NCBI RefSeq assembly: GCF_017876095.1
Contig: NZ_JAGINM010000003.1
Coordinates: 397,393-461,392, forward strand
Origin: Azospirillum agricola
GTDB lineage: Bacteria > Pseudomonadota > Alphaproteobacteria > Azospirillales > Azospirillaceae
Direction: 5' to 3'
DNA: 64,000 nt
Shown here: piece after piece, positions 34,970-44,153 of the stretch
Position numbering within the stretch: position 1 is the stretch's first letter
How the letters are laid out: the number at the start of each line of letters is the position of its first letter
Made by a program: the position numbers and the translations under genes
Notes under the pieces: model-generated
What the model saw: only the letters and a program-made list of their open reading frames with translations
Database searches by the model: none
What the model was told of the DNA's origin: nothing

Positions 34970-37728
34970 GCGCCGCGGTCGAGTTGCGGGCGGTGAGCCA
35001 CCGCTACGGCGGCACCCTGGCGCTGGACGGCGTCGGGCTGGAGATTGCGGCAGGGGAGACCGTCGCGGTGATCGGTCCGGACGGCGTCGGCAAATCGACG
35101 CTGCTCGGGCTGATCGCGACGGCGAAGAAGCCGCAGGCCGGCGAAATCCGCGTTCTCGGCACCGATGCGTGCGACCGGCGCGGGCGGGGGCGGCTGCAAC
35201 CGCGCATCGCCTACATGCCGCAGGGGCTGGGCCGCAACCTCTACGCCGATCTCAGCGTCGCGGAGAATTTGCAGTTCTTCGGCCGGCTGTTCGGGCTGGA
35301 CGCCGGCCGCCGCCGCACCCGCATCCGGGATTTGCTGGAGGCAACCGGCCTCGCCCCCTTTCCCGACCGGCCGGCCGGCAAGCTGTCGGGCGGCATGAAG
35401 CAGAAGCTCGGCCTGTGCTGCGCCCTGCTGCACGACCCCGACCTGCTGATCCTCGACGAGCCGACCACCGGCGTCGATCCGTTGTCGCGCCGCCAGTTCT
35501 GGGAGCTGATCGACCGCATCCGCGCCGGCCGGCCGGGCATGACGGTGCTGGTCGCCACCTCCTACATGGACGAGGCGGAGCGCTTCGACCGCGTGATGAT
35601 GATGAACGCCGGGCGGCTGCTCGCCGCCGACACGCCGGCCACGCTGAAGGCGCAGCACGGCGCCGAGACGCTGGAGGACGTCTTCGTCGCCCTGCTGCCC
35701 GAGGCCGCGCGGCGCGGCCATGCCAAGCTGGTTGTGCCGCCGCGCCCGCCCGAGGCCGACGGCGCCGGGCCGGCCATCGAGGCGCGTGGCCTGACCCGCC
35801 GCTTCGGCGGTTTCACCGCGGTGGAGGACGTCAGCTTTCGGATCGGCCGGGGCGAGATTTTCGGCTTCCTCGGATCCAACGGTTGCGGCAAGACGACGAC
35901 CATGAAGATGCTGACCGGCCTGCTGCCGGCCAGCGCTGGAGAAGCCCGCCTGTTCGGCGCCCCGGTCGATGCCGGAGACCGCGAGGCGCGGCGGCGGGTC
36001 GGCTACATGGCGCAATCCTTCTCGCTCTACGGCGAGCTGACGGTGAACCAGAATCTCGCCCTGCACGCCCGGCTGTTCGGGTTGGACGCCGACAAGGCCC
36101 GTCTCGATCGGTTGACGGAACGGTTCGGGCTGGCGGCCTATGGCGACGCGGTGGCCGACCGGCTGCCGCTTGGCGTCCGGCAGCGGCTGTCGCTGGCGGT
36201 TGCCGTTTTGCACGGGCCGGAGCTGCTGATCCTCGACGAGCCGACCTCGGGGGTCGATCCGGTGGCGCGCGACCAGTTCTGGCGCGATCTGGTCGCCCTG
36301 TCGCGCGACCAGGGGGTGACGATCTTCGTCTCCACCCACTTCATGAACGAGGCGGCGCGCTGCGACCGCGTCGCCTTCATGAACGCCGGCCGGGTCATCG
36401 CGTCGGGGCCGCCCGACACGCTGCGCCGGCAGCAGCGGGCCCAGACGCTTGACGACGCCTTCATCGGCTTCATGCGGCAGGCGGAAAGGGGGGAGGGTGC
36501 CGTCGATGCGGAGCCGCCCGCCAGGCTGGCGGTGGAGGTCGCGCCGGCGGGCGTCCTTCCTTCCGGCGGGCCGGGCCTCGGCGGCGTCTCGTTCCGCCGC
36601 CTGCTGGCCTACGCGTGGCGGGAGTCTCTGGAGTTGCGGCGCGACCCGGTGCGGCTGACGGTGGCGCTGCTCGGCACGGTTCTGCTGATGCTGGTCTTCG
36701 GCTTCGGCATCACCATGGACGTCGAGAATCTGCGCTTCGCCGTCCTCGATCACGATCGTTCGCCGGAAAGCCGCGCCTATGTCGAGCAGTTCGAGGGCTC
36801 GCGCAGCTTCGTCGCCACCCCGCCCGCCGCCGATCCCGCCGCGCTGGCGGCGCGGCTGCAACGCGGCGAGGCGGCGCTGACCATCGAGATCCCTGATGGC
36901 TTCGGCCGGGACCTGCGGCGCGGCGGCCTCGGCGGCGGTGACGGGCGGGCGCCGGAGCTCTCGGTTCGCATCGACGGCGCCATGCCCTTCCGGGCCGAGA
37001 CCGTCCAGGGCTACGTCGCCGGCCTGCACCAGCGCTTTATCGAGGACCGGGCGCGGGAGGCCGGGGTGACGCTCCCGCCGGGGGCGGCGGTGCTGGAGAC
37101 GCGCTACCGTTACAACCAGGCCTTCCGCAGCGCCGACGCGATGGTTCCGGCCAACATCGGGCTGCTGCTGGTCTTCATCCCGGCGATCCTGGCGGCGCTC
37201 GGCGTGGTGCGCGAGAAGGAGCTGGGTTCGATCACCAACCTCTACGTCACCCCGGTGACGCGGCTGGAGTTTCTGCTCGGCAAGCAGCTCCCCTACATTG
37301 CGCTGGCCGGCTTCAACCTGCTGCTGATGATCGCGATGGCGGTGGCGCTGTTCGGCGTTCCGGTGAAGGGCAGTCTGGCCGGGCTGCTCCTGGGCGGTCT
37401 GGTGTATGTGTGCGCGACGACGGCGCTGGGGCTGCTGATCTCGGCCTTCACGACGACGCAGACCGCGGCGGTGTTCGGCACCGCCATCGCCACGATGATG
37501 CCGGCCACCCAGTTTTCCGGTCTGATGCAGCCGGTTTCGACGCTGGAGGGGCCGGCCCACGCCATCGGCACGCTGTTCCCCACCACCTATTTCCTCAAGC
37601 TGTCGGTCGGCGCCTTCACCAAGGGGCTGGGCTTCACGGAACTGCTGCCCTTCATCGCCGCGACCGCCGCCTTCATCCCGGCGCTGCTGGCGCTGGGCGT
37701 CCTGTTCCTTCCCAAGCAGGAGCGCTGA
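34966..37728 (+). CDS. rbbA: RbbA-type double ABC ATPase fused to an ABC-2 permease
   Basis: A 920-residue protein. The first ATPase has Walker A GPDGVGKST (residues 37-45), signature LSGGMKQKL and Walker B LLILDEPTTGVDP. The second has Walker A GSNGCGKTT, a degenerate signature LPLGVRQRLSL and Walker B LLILDEPTSGVDP. The C-terminal third is an ABC-2 membrane domain with about six helices. Length and order match RbbA (about 911 residues), a ribosome-associated ATPase/putative exporter. With the HlyD and YhhJ-like proteins it would form a tripartite exporter. The cargo is unknown. Confidence 0.88.
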   Translation: MSAAVELRAVSHRYGGTLALDGVGLEIAAGETVAVIGPDGVGKSTLLGLIATAKKPQAGEIRVLGTDACDRRGRGRLQPRIAYMPQGLGRNLYADLSVAENLQFFGRLFGLDAGRRRTRIRDLLEATGLAPFPDRPAGKLSGGMKQKLGLCCALLHDPDLLILDEPTTGVDPLSRRQFWELIDRIRAGRPGMTVLVATSYMDEAERFDRVMMMNAGRLLAADTPATLKAQHGAETLEDVFVALLPEAARRGHAKLVVPPRPPEADGAGPAIEARGLTRRFGGFTAVEDVSFRIGRGEIFGFLGSNGCGKTTTMKMLTGLLPASAGEARLFGAPVDAGDREARRRVGYMAQSFSLYGELTVNQNLALHARLFGLDADKARLDRLTERFGLAAYGDAVADRLPLGVRQRLSLAVAVLHGPELLILDEPTSGVDPVARDQFWRDLVALSRDQGVTIFVSTHFMNEAARCDRVAFMNAGRVIASGPPDTLRRQQRAQTLDDAFIGFMRQAERGEGAVDAEPPARLAVEVAPAGVLPSGGPGLGGVSFRRLLAYAWRESLELRRDPVRLTVALLGTVLLMLVFGFGITMDVENLRFAVLDHDRSPESRAYVEQFEGSRSFVATPPAADPAALAARLQRGEAALTIEIPDGFGRDLRRGGLGGGDGRAPELSVRIDGAMPFRAETVQGYVAGLHQRFIEDRAREAGVTLPPGAAVLETRYRYNQAFRSADAMVPANIGLLLVFIPAILAALGVVREKELGSITNLYVTPVTRLEFLLGKQLPYIALAGFNLLLMIAMAVALFGVPVKGSLAGLLLGGLVYVCATTALGLLISAFTTTQTAAVFGTAIATMMPATQFSGLMQPVSTLEGPAHAIGTLFPTTYFLKLSVGAFTKGLGFTELLPFIAATAAFIPALLALGVLFLPKQER

Positions 37729-37731
37729 GCC

Positions 37732-38859
37732 ATGGAGCGATTCCTGCGCAACAGCCTGACCCTGGCCCGCAAGGAATGGATCAGCCTCCTGCGCGACGGC
37801 TTCATGCTGGGCTTCGTGATCTACTCCTTCACGCTGTCGGTCTACAGCCAGGCGACCGGCATCTCGCACGAGCTGCGCAACGCCGCCATCGCCGTCGTGG
37901 ACGAGGACCGTTCGGCCCTGTCGCAGCGGCTGCTGTCCAGCTTCCACGGGCCGGAGTTCCAGACCCCCGTCCTTCTCCGCCACGGGGAGGTCGATCCCGC
38001 CATGGCGGCGGCGCGCTACACCTTCGTGCTCGACATCCCGCCGGACTTCCAGGCCGACGTTCTGGCCGGCCGCAGTCCGGCCTTGCAATTGCTGATCGAC
38101 GCCACGGCCATGATGCAGGCCGGGATCGGCGCCGGCACCATCCAGGGCATCCTGGACGACGAGATCGGCCGTTTCGTCCGGCGCGAGGCCCCGGCGGCGG
38201 CGCCGCCGATCTCCCTCCAGGTCCGTGTCGCCTTCAACGAGGCGCTCGACACCCGCTGGTTCACCGGCACCATGTCGGTGGTGAGCAACGTGACGATGCT
38301 GGCCGTGCTTCTGGCCGGCGCCGCCCTGATCCGCGAGCGCGAGCACGGCACGCTGGAGCATCTTCTGGTCATGCCGGTCCGCCCGGCGGAGATCATGGCC
38401 GCCAAGGTGCTGGCGAACGGGACGGTGATCCTGGCGCTGACCGTGGTCGCGCTCCAAGGTGTGCTGCGCGGCGTGCTGGGGGTTCCGCTCGCCGGGTCGG
38501 TGCCGCTGTTCCTGGCGGGGACGGCGCTCTACCTGTTCTTCGCGACGGCGCTCGGCATCTTCCTCGGCACGGTGGCGCGCTCGATGCCACAATTGGGGCT
38601 GCTGTTCATCCTGATCGTGCTGCCCATGAACATGCTGTCCGGCGGCTTCACCCCGCTGGAAAGCGAGCCCGGATGGTTGCAGACCGCGATGCAGCTGTCG
38701 CCCTCCACCCATTACGTCGCCTTCGCCCAGGCCATCCTGTTCCGTGGCGCGGGCATCGCGACGGTCTGGCCGCGCTTTGCCGCCACGGCCGGCATCGGTG
38801 CCCTCTTCTTCGTCTGGAGCCTCGCCCGCTTCCGCCGCCACCTCGCCACGTTCCACTGA
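37732..38859 (+). CDS. ABC-2 type permease, YhhJ-like
   Basis: A 375-residue membrane protein with the ABC-2 permease pattern: one N-terminal helix, a large extracytoplasmic domain (residues 45-170), and then five C-terminal helices. The ABC-2 motif is REREHGTLEHLLVMPVRPAE. It starts 3 bases after the RbbA-like gene and is the last gene of the operon. Its stop directly abuts the stop of the convergent BON gene. No terminator hairpin could be placed between them. Confidence 0.87.
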   Translation: MERFLRNSLTLARKEWISLLRDGFMLGFVIYSFTLSVYSQATGISHELRNAAIAVVDEDRSALSQRLLSSFHGPEFQTPVLLRHGEVDPAMAAARYTFVLDIPPDFQADVLAGRSPALQLLIDATAMMQAGIGAGTIQGILDDEIGRFVRREAPAAAPPISLQVRVAFNEALDTRWFTGTMSVVSNVTMLAVLLAGAALIREREHGTLEHLLVMPVRPAEIMAAKVLANGTVILALTVVALQGVLRGVLGVPLAGSVPLFLAGTALYLFFATALGIFLGTVARSMPQLGLLFILIVLPMNMLSGGFTPLESEPGWLQTAMQLSPSTHYVAFAQAILFRGAGIATVWPRFAATAGIGALFFVWSLARFRRHLATFH

Positions 38860-39513
38860 TCAATATCCGCTGATCGCAAGCCGGTCGTCGACGGCCTTCA
38901 CACCCGGCGCCGACCAGGCGGCACGTTCGGCGATCTGCCGCTCGTGCCATGCGCGGACCCTGCCGTTCAGGGTGACCTGACCGTCCCTCACCATCACCGT
39001 GATGGTGTCGGCGTCGATCTGCGCGCTGCGCTTCAGGGCTTCCTGGATGCGATGCCGGATGTCGGCGGCGTTCGCCTGCGGCTTGACGGCGATCTGGTTG
39101 GCGACACCCTTGACGTGATCGAGCCGGTGCAGGGACTCACCCGCCGCCGTCTTCTGGAATTGCCATTCGACCTCGCCGGTCAGGGTGATCCAGCCATCCT
39201 GGACCTTGACCTGGACGGCATTCCTGGGAACGAGCACGTCCCAGTCGAGCAGTTGCACGGCCCGCTGGGCAAGGTGTTCATCGCAGAGCATGTCGGCGCC
39301 GCGATGCCGGACCTCGATGTCCTGGACCAATCCCCTTATCCCCTTGACCCTCCGGACCGCTTTTTCGGCGGCGATCTTTTCGGCATGGGTCGCCACATGG
39401 CCCGTCAGGGTTGCGATGCCATCGGTGACGCTCACACCGACGTCGGCGGCGTTGATGCTCGGCTCGAACGACAGTTCGTCGAGAACATGCTTGCGCAGGG
39501 CAAGGTCGGTCAT
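38860..39513 (-). CDS. BON-domain protein with three BON repeats
   Basis: A 217-residue protein made of three BON (OsmY-type) domains at roughly residues 3-70, 75-145 and 150-217. Each has the GxxxLxG core: GIATLTGHV, GWITLTGEV and GQVTLNGRV. There is no signal peptide or lipobox, so it is probably cytoplasmic, unlike OsmY. BON domains bind membranes or other molecules in stress responses. An FNR-type box lies 95 bases upstream, which places it in the low-oxygen regulon of this island. Confidence 0.87.
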   Translation of the reverse strand: MTDLALRKHVLDELSFEPSINAADVGVSVTDGIATLTGHVATHAEKIAAEKAVRRVKGIRGLVQDIEVRHRGADMLCDEHLAQRAVQLLDWDVLVPRNAVQVKVQDGWITLTGEVEWQFQKTAAGESLHRLDHVKGVANQIAVKPQANAADIRHRIQEALKRSAQIDADTITVMVRDGQVTLNGRVRAWHERQIAERAAWSAPGVKAVDDRLAISGY

Positions 39514-39601
39514 GGCGCCCTCCTTGGTGGCTCAAAAATCCTTGGTCGATGACTGGGGTCGATGACTGGGCTCACCTTCCTCCACCGCGTCCGGTCGCGG
39601 T

Positions 39602-39615
39602 TTGACGCAGGTTAA
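39602..39615 (-). promoter_or_regulatory. FNR/FixK-type box upstream of the BON gene
   Basis: TTGACGCAGGTTAA, with the same GCAG spacer as the boxes at 48232 and 55392. It is centred 95 bases upstream of the BON start codon. A position of -41.5 would leave a leader of about 54 bases. Confidence 0.7.
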
Positions 39616-39729
39616 GAAGGCATCCGCCGAACCCGGCCGAATCACCTGGATGCCGCCGGTTGCGGTCTCGTCCTTTCCCATCCGCTGCGACCAGATATCC
39701 GCGCCGGCGGGGGTGGGACCTGCCGGACC

Positions 39730-39743
39730 TTGATCGAGGTTAA
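39730..39743 (+). promoter_or_regulatory. FNR/FixK-type box upstream of the orphan small gene
   Basis: TTGATCGAGGTTAA, centred 74.5 bases upstream of the ATG at 39811. The distance is the same as for the Hsp20 gene. Confidence 0.7.
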
Positions 39744-39810
39744 GTCAGGGCTGCGCCGTGTGCGGCAGACTGCTGCCGGACCGGAAGGGCACTCGTTCGG
39801 AGACACCAGC

Positions 39811-40122
39811 ATGAACATCACCATCGACGACTGCATCGGCATGTGCGGCCTGACCAAGGACGAGGTGGACGCCATTGCCGAGCATGAGCGTCTTCCGGAG
39901 ATCGTTGCCGCGGAACTCGGCTGTTATCTGGTCCGGGACAGCGCCGGTCGCACCCGGATCCGCCGCATGATCGAGGACGACATCGCTGCGGCCACGGCGA
40001 AGGGGCGCCATCGGCACGCGGCCGTGCTCAAACTCGCGCTGTGCCATTTCCTGAGCGAACACGAGGCCGACGAGCGTCCGGCCTTCGGGTCCGGGGAACC
40101 GGAATCGACCAGCGGCGGCTGA
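39811..40122 (+). CDS. Orphan 103-residue protein under an FNR-type box
   Basis: I recognise no family. The protein opens with MNITIDDCIGMCGLTKDEVDAI, then a helical segment HERLPEIVAAELGCYLV, a basic stretch GRTRIRRMIEDDI, and an acidic, histidine-bearing C-terminus. There are three cysteines (two near the N-terminus, four residues apart, and one near residue 38). A clear FNR-type box lies 68 bases before the gene. A cytoplasmic, helical, possibly redox- or metal-binding protein of the low-oxygen response is a reasonable guess. Its presence as an independent transcript supports reality. Confidence 0.7.
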   Translation: MNITIDDCIGMCGLTKDEVDAIAEHERLPEIVAAELGCYLVRDSAGRTRIRRMIEDDIAAATAKGRHRHAAVLKLALCHFLSEHEADERPAFGSGEPESTSGG

Positions 40123-40270
40123 GGCCGGTTCGGGGCGGGTGGTCACCGGCCGAAAGCTCGATCCGGCCCGGAAGGCGTTCCCGAACGCAGCCTGACCGAG
40201 GACATCGACCATGGCGACCCAGTGGCATCCGCCGAGAGCCGCTGATCGGGCCATCGTTGCGTTCTCATCA

Positions 40271-40439
40271 AGAGCGCCGAACAGAATTCCGTTTTCGTCA
40301 TCGGTGCCCAATGGAAGCGTCATCCCCGCGACGGTGGGGATCCAGGCTTTTCCCATGGGTTCCGCTCGGAAAACTCTGGATCCCCGCCTTCGCGGGGATG
40401 ACGAGGCGAGAGACGACCCAAGCTTCTGTCAGGCGCTCT
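40271..40439 (+). repeat. Miniature inverted-repeat element, long form, copy 2
   Basis: 169 bp with ends AGAGCGCCGAACAGAA and the complement of AGAGCGCCTGACAGAA. It contains two facing copies of the CCCCGCGAAGGCGGGG core (the left one mutated to GCGACGGTGG) around an internal spacer, so the whole element can fold into a long hairpin. It fills most of the gap before the P1B ATPase. Confidence 0.85.
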
Positions 40440-40522
40440 AAGGGACCGGCGCTTTTCCGCCTGAGCGGGGTGCTGGACGGCATGATGCGAGCGCTGCCGG
40501 GTTCGACGCCAGGGAGTGTGCC

Positions 40523-42817
40523 ATGGCTGGTGCCTTGACCAGAAGCCTCGCGCTCCTCGCGATGGCGGCGGGCGGACTTGTTTTGGGAGCCCTCGGTTGG
40601 TGGAAGGGGGAAGATGCCCTGGCCATATGGGCATGGTCGGCGGGAACCATCCCGGTCCTCCTCGCCCTGACGATCCATATTCTTCAGTCGATGCGCCGAC
40701 GGGAAGCGGGGCTCGACATCCTTGCCGTTCTGGCCATGGCGGGCGCCTTGGTGCTGGGCGAGCACCTCGCCAGCGTCGTCATCGCCCTGATGCTGGCCAG
40801 TGGTCGGGCCCTGGAGGCGTATGCCGGCAACCGCGCCCAGAGGGAAATGACGGCGCTGCTCGGGCGAGCCCCCCGCACCGCCCGCCGGTATGTCGGCGAG
40901 CGGATCGAGACGGTGGCGCTCGACGGGATCAAGCCAGGCGACCGCCTTCTGATCCGCACAGGGGACGTGCTTCCGGTGGATGGCACCGTGGCTGCCGGAC
41001 CGGTCGTGCTCGATGAGTCGGCCCTCACCGGCGAGCCGCTTCCGATCCGGCATGTTGCGGGAGAAACGGTGCGGAGCGGCACGACCAACGCCGGAGACCC
41101 TTTCGATCTGATCGCGGTGACGACGGCGGACGAAAGCACCTATGCGGGAGTCGTGCGTCTTGTCGAAGCCGCCCGGGCCTCCAAGGCGCCTGCCGCGCGT
41201 CTGGCCGATCGCTACGCCCTTCTGTTTGTTCCGTTGACGCTCGCTGTCGCAGGGCTGGTCTGGCTGCTGACCGGCGAGGCGCATCGGGCGCTGGCCGTGA
41301 TCGTCGTGGCGACGCCATGCCCGCTGATTTTGGCTGTGCCCGTGGCGATCGCGTCCGGGATGTCGCGCTGCGCGAGACGTGGAGTGCTCGTCAAGGGAGC
41401 CGGCGCGCTGGAGGCTCTGGCCACCGTCCGGACTCTCCTGTTCGATAAGACCGGCACCCTGACCGGCGGTCGCGCGCGCGTCATAGCCGTCGAGACGGGC
41501 GACGGCTATGCCTCGTCCGACGTCCTGAGACTGGCGGCATCCCTGGACCAGGCGTCACAGCACGTCCTGGCGGAGGCCATCATCGCCGCGGCGCGCGCCC
41601 GTGGCTTGCCGCTGGCCTCACCGTCGGAGGTGGTCGAACATCCCGGCTTCGGAATTGCGGGCTTGGTGAATGGCCACCGCGTCGTGCTCGGCAGCTTCGA
41701 TTATGTGTCGCGGCATGGGTCCCAGCCCCCTTGGTCCGCCCGACTTCTCCGCCGGATGGGGCACGAGGGGGTGGCCGGGGTGTTCGTCGGGTTGGGCGGT
41801 GCGATGGCGGGCGCGATCCTTCTCGCCGACGAGATCCGCCCGGAAGCCCCGCGGTCCCTGCGTCTGCTGCGCAAGGCCGGGGTACGGCGCGCGGTCATGG
41901 TGACCGGCGACCGCCGCGACGTGGCCGAGGCCATCGCGGCAGCCTTGGGTCTGGATGGCGTGGTCGCCGAATGCACCCCATCCGACAAGGTGAGGGCGGT
42001 CGCGCGGGAGCACAGCCGGGGTCCGACCATGATGGTGGGCGATGGCGTGAACGATGCGCCCGCGCTTGCGGCGGCCGACATCGGCGTGTCCATGGGTGCG
42101 CGGGGAGCGGCCGCGTCGTCGGAAACGGCCGATGTCGTTCTTCTCGTCGATCGGCTCGACCGGCTGGCCGAAGCGATGCGGATCGCCCGCCGGTCGCGGC
42201 GCATCGCGCTTCAGAGCGTGCTCGCGGGGATGGGGATGTCGTTCGCCGCCATGGGCGCCGCGGCGTTCGGTTTCCTGCCCCCGCTGGCTGGCGCCATGCT
42301 TCAGGAGGCCATCGACGTCGTCGTGATCTTGAACGCCTTGCGCGCGCTCGGCCCTGTCCGTCCGCGTGGTGCAAGGACCACGCTGTCCGAAACGGAGGCG
42401 CGGCGCCTGAAGGCCGAGCACGACAAGCTCGTGCCGCTTCTCGATCGGATACGCTTTGCCGGAGACCAGCTTGCGGGCGGAATCTCCCCGCCGCCTTCGG
42501 AGGAACTGGTCACGTTGGGCGCTCTGCTGCGGGATCGGCTGCTGCGGCATGAGCAGGAGGACGACGCCACCTTGTACCCGCAGCTGGCCAAGCTGCTCGG
42601 AGGCGAGGACCCGATGGCGGCGATGAGCCGCGAACATCGGGAGATCGGACAGCTTGTCCGTGTGTACAGCCGAATGGTGGCGGATCTGGGGAGCGGCCCT
42701 CCCGACGATTTGGCTCTGCGCGATGTCCAGCGCGTTCTCTACAGCCTCGACGCCATCCTGCGCCTCCATTTTGCCCAGGAGGAGGAAATCTACCAGGCCC
42801 TGACCGACGCCGCCTGA
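40523..42817 (+). CDS. P1B-type metal ATPase with C-terminal hemerythrin-like domain
   Basis: A 764-residue fusion. Residues 1-615 are a heavy-metal P-type ATPase: actuator loop TGEP, phosphorylated Asp308 in LLFDKTGTLTGG, and GDGVND motif near residue 513. The ion-site motif is Thr-Pro-Cys (264-266, in VATPCPLIL) rather than CPC, and there is no N-terminal CxxC domain. Residues 630-764 form a hemerythrin/HHE-like bundle with His633, His676 (in RHEQED), His705 (in REHREIG) and His749 plus following glutamates. The ribosome site AGGGAG fits the ATG at 40523. No FNR-type box was found directly upstream, where a miniature repeat lies. The transported metal is uncertain; the diiron-like domain suggests coupling to iron or oxygen. 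Confidence 0.85.
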   Translation: MAGALTRSLALLAMAAGGLVLGALGWWKGEDALAIWAWSAGTIPVLLALTIHILQSMRRREAGLDILAVLAMAGALVLGEHLASVVIALMLASGRALEAYAGNRAQREMTALLGRAPRTARRYVGERIETVALDGIKPGDRLLIRTGDVLPVDGTVAAGPVVLDESALTGEPLPIRHVAGETVRSGTTNAGDPFDLIAVTTADESTYAGVVRLVEAARASKAPAARLADRYALLFVPLTLAVAGLVWLLTGEAHRALAVIVVATPCPLILAVPVAIASGMSRCARRGVLVKGAGALEALATVRTLLFDKTGTLTGGRARVIAVETGDGYASSDVLRLAASLDQASQHVLAEAIIAAARARGLPLASPSEVVEHPGFGIAGLVNGHRVVLGSFDYVSRHGSQPPWSARLLRRMGHEGVAGVFVGLGGAMAGAILLADEIRPEAPRSLRLLRKAGVRRAVMVTGDRRDVAEAIAAALGLDGVVAECTPSDKVRAVAREHSRGPTMMVGDGVNDAPALAAADIGVSMGARGAAASSETADVVLLVDRLDRLAEAMRIARRSRRIALQSVLAGMGMSFAAMGAAAFGFLPPLAGAMLQEAIDVVVILNALRALGPVRPRGARTTLSETEARRLKAEHDKLVPLLDRIRFAGDQLAGGISPPPSEELVTLGALLRDRLLRHEQEDDATLYPQLAKLLGGEDPMAAMSREHREIGQLVRVYSRMVADLGSGPPDDLALRDVQRVLYSLDAILRLHFAQEEEIYQALTDAA

Positions 42818-42869
42818 ACGGGCCGCAGCGCAAGGGAGATGGCCTGGGGGAGATGATTGCCCGCCGCAA

Positions 42870-43430
42870 TCACTTTCCTGGCAGCATCCGCCGCATCACG
42901 TCGTCACGCAGGAGGAAACGATGGTAGAGCGCCGCAACAACATGCAACCCCGCCGCGGCCAACAGGACGTAGCTGAGCGCCACATGGACATCCCCGGACG
43001 ATCGTCCCAGCGGTGAGCCGTCCGCCACCAGCGAAGGCAACGGGACCGCCGAGAACAGGGTTACCGTCCAACCCCGGGCGGAGGCGTTCATCCAACCCAG
43101 CACCGGGACGATCACCAGCAGCGCATACAGCAGCCAATGGACGAGCGCCGAGATCAGGTTCTGCCATCCCGGCAGGCCCGCGGGCGGTGGCGGAGCCGGA
43201 TGGGTCAGTCGCCACAGCAACCGGCAGAGCAGCACGAACAGGATCAGCGCCCCCACCGAAAGATGCAGGTTGATCAAGGTTTCCGGCTGGGTGCCCCGGT
43301 GTATTTCGGGCATCGTCCAGCCAAGAGCGTATTGGGCGGTGAGCAGCGCCACCATCAGCCAATGCAGGAACACCGCCACCGCCGTGTAGCCGCTGAATTC
43401 CTGGCCTGCGCCGGACCCGCCCTGTCGCAT
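42870..43430 (-). CDS. Cytochrome b561 family protein
   Basis: A 186-residue, four-helix membrane cytochrome of the prokaryotic b561/CybB type. Candidate heme ligands are His in AVFLHWLMV, NLHLSVGALI, and HVALSYVLLAAAGLHVVAALYHRF (several His). Such proteins pass electrons between quinol and periplasmic acceptors. The ATG at 43430 has GGGAGGAA in front; the ORF runs farther upstream, but the sequence there is non-coding. It is convergent with the P1B ATPase. No FNR-type box was found ahead of it. Confidence 0.86.
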   Translation of the reverse strand: MRQGGSGAGQEFSGYTAVAVFLHWLMVALLTAQYALGWTMPEIHRGTQPETLINLHLSVGALILFVLLCRLLWRLTHPAPPPPAGLPGWQNLISALVHWLLYALLVIVPVLGWMNASARGWTVTLFSAVPLPSLVADGSPLGRSSGDVHVALSYVLLAAAGLHVVAALYHRFLLRDDVMRRMLPGK

Positions 43431-43669
43431 CGGTTCCTCCCTGTCGCGGCCTCGCCGGGCCGGCCTGCGCCGCTGGCGCGTCGGTGCCGAAGTCAACACC
43501 GGCGACCCGCTTATGACGACCGCGGAAGCCCGCGTCCGCCGACCTCCCACCCCGCGAACCGGCGTTGGAGTCTGCTCCGGATCGGCGCACCCCGCAAGCT
43601 TTGAAGGGCTCCGGCCGATCCCGACGGCCCCGTACCGCAAGTTCGCCCCCTGCTCGATCGCACACCAAG

Positions 43670-43903
43670 CTATGGCCGGGCGGCGGAGCGGTCGGCGATC
43701 TGTCTCAGGCTGCCGTCCGCGCGTCTGGCGAAGACCTGCACATGATGGCCGAGATCGCACACGCGTTCGGCATCCTTGAGGGCGGCTTTCAGGGCGTCGC
43801 GCCGGGAGCCGAAGTTCCCGCCGCAATCTCCGCCCTGCATGCGCACGGTCCACGCCTCACGCTGCCGTTCGACGATATAGTTCAGGTGCAGATAGCAATC
43901 CAT
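43670..43903 (-). CDS. Small DUF2188-like stress-island protein
   Basis: A 77-residue protein. The pattern YIVERQREAWTVRMQGG, SRRDALKAALKDAERV and LGHHVQVFARRADG fits small DUF2188-like proteins with one beta sheet and a helix. Two starts are possible: ATG at 43903 (MDCYLHL) or 43915 (MGDIMDC); neither has a strong ribosome site. It lies between the cytochrome b561 gene and the Hsp20 gene on the same strand. Function is unknown. Confidence 0.65.
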   Translation of the reverse strand: MDCYLHLNYIVERQREAWTVRMQGGDCGGNFGSRRDALKAALKDAERVCDLGHHVQVFARRADGSLRQIADRSAARP

Positions 43904-44109
43904 GATGTCACCCATACGCTGAAGAGGCCGGTTGATCAGCCGGCTTCGGCAAGTTGCGTCCCCGGCAACGCCGCTTCCCCCGCTGCCGGCTCCGTATGCC
44001 GGTCGGCTCGCGCACATCGTGGGGCGGCGTGTGCACCACCTTCTCGAGTTCTCCGTGCGGCAGACCGTGGGGTCGGACAGCGCGCTCCGCCGCGAAGCCT
44101 GCCGGTGAG

Positions 44110-44146
44110 GGAAGGCGAGCGCCGGAGGGCCGGCGTTCGCCTTTCC
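44110..44146 (-). terminator. Long GC-rich hairpin just after the Hsp20 gene
   Basis: Arms of about 16 bases (GGAAGGCGAGCGCCGG and its near-complement CCGGCGTTCGCCTTTCC) face each other across a 4-base loop, 8 bases beyond the Hsp20 stop. There is no T-run on the minus strand, so it may stop RNA decay as much as transcription. Confidence 0.5.
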
Positions 44147-44153
44147 AGCTGTC

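Noticed and set aside
34882..38856. A 1,324-codon open frame on the minus strand across the exporter genes
   Set aside because: It is antisense to the well-supported HlyD/RbbA/YhhJ genes. Its composition (mostly R, Q, H, G, A) is the signature of a GC-rich shadow frame.
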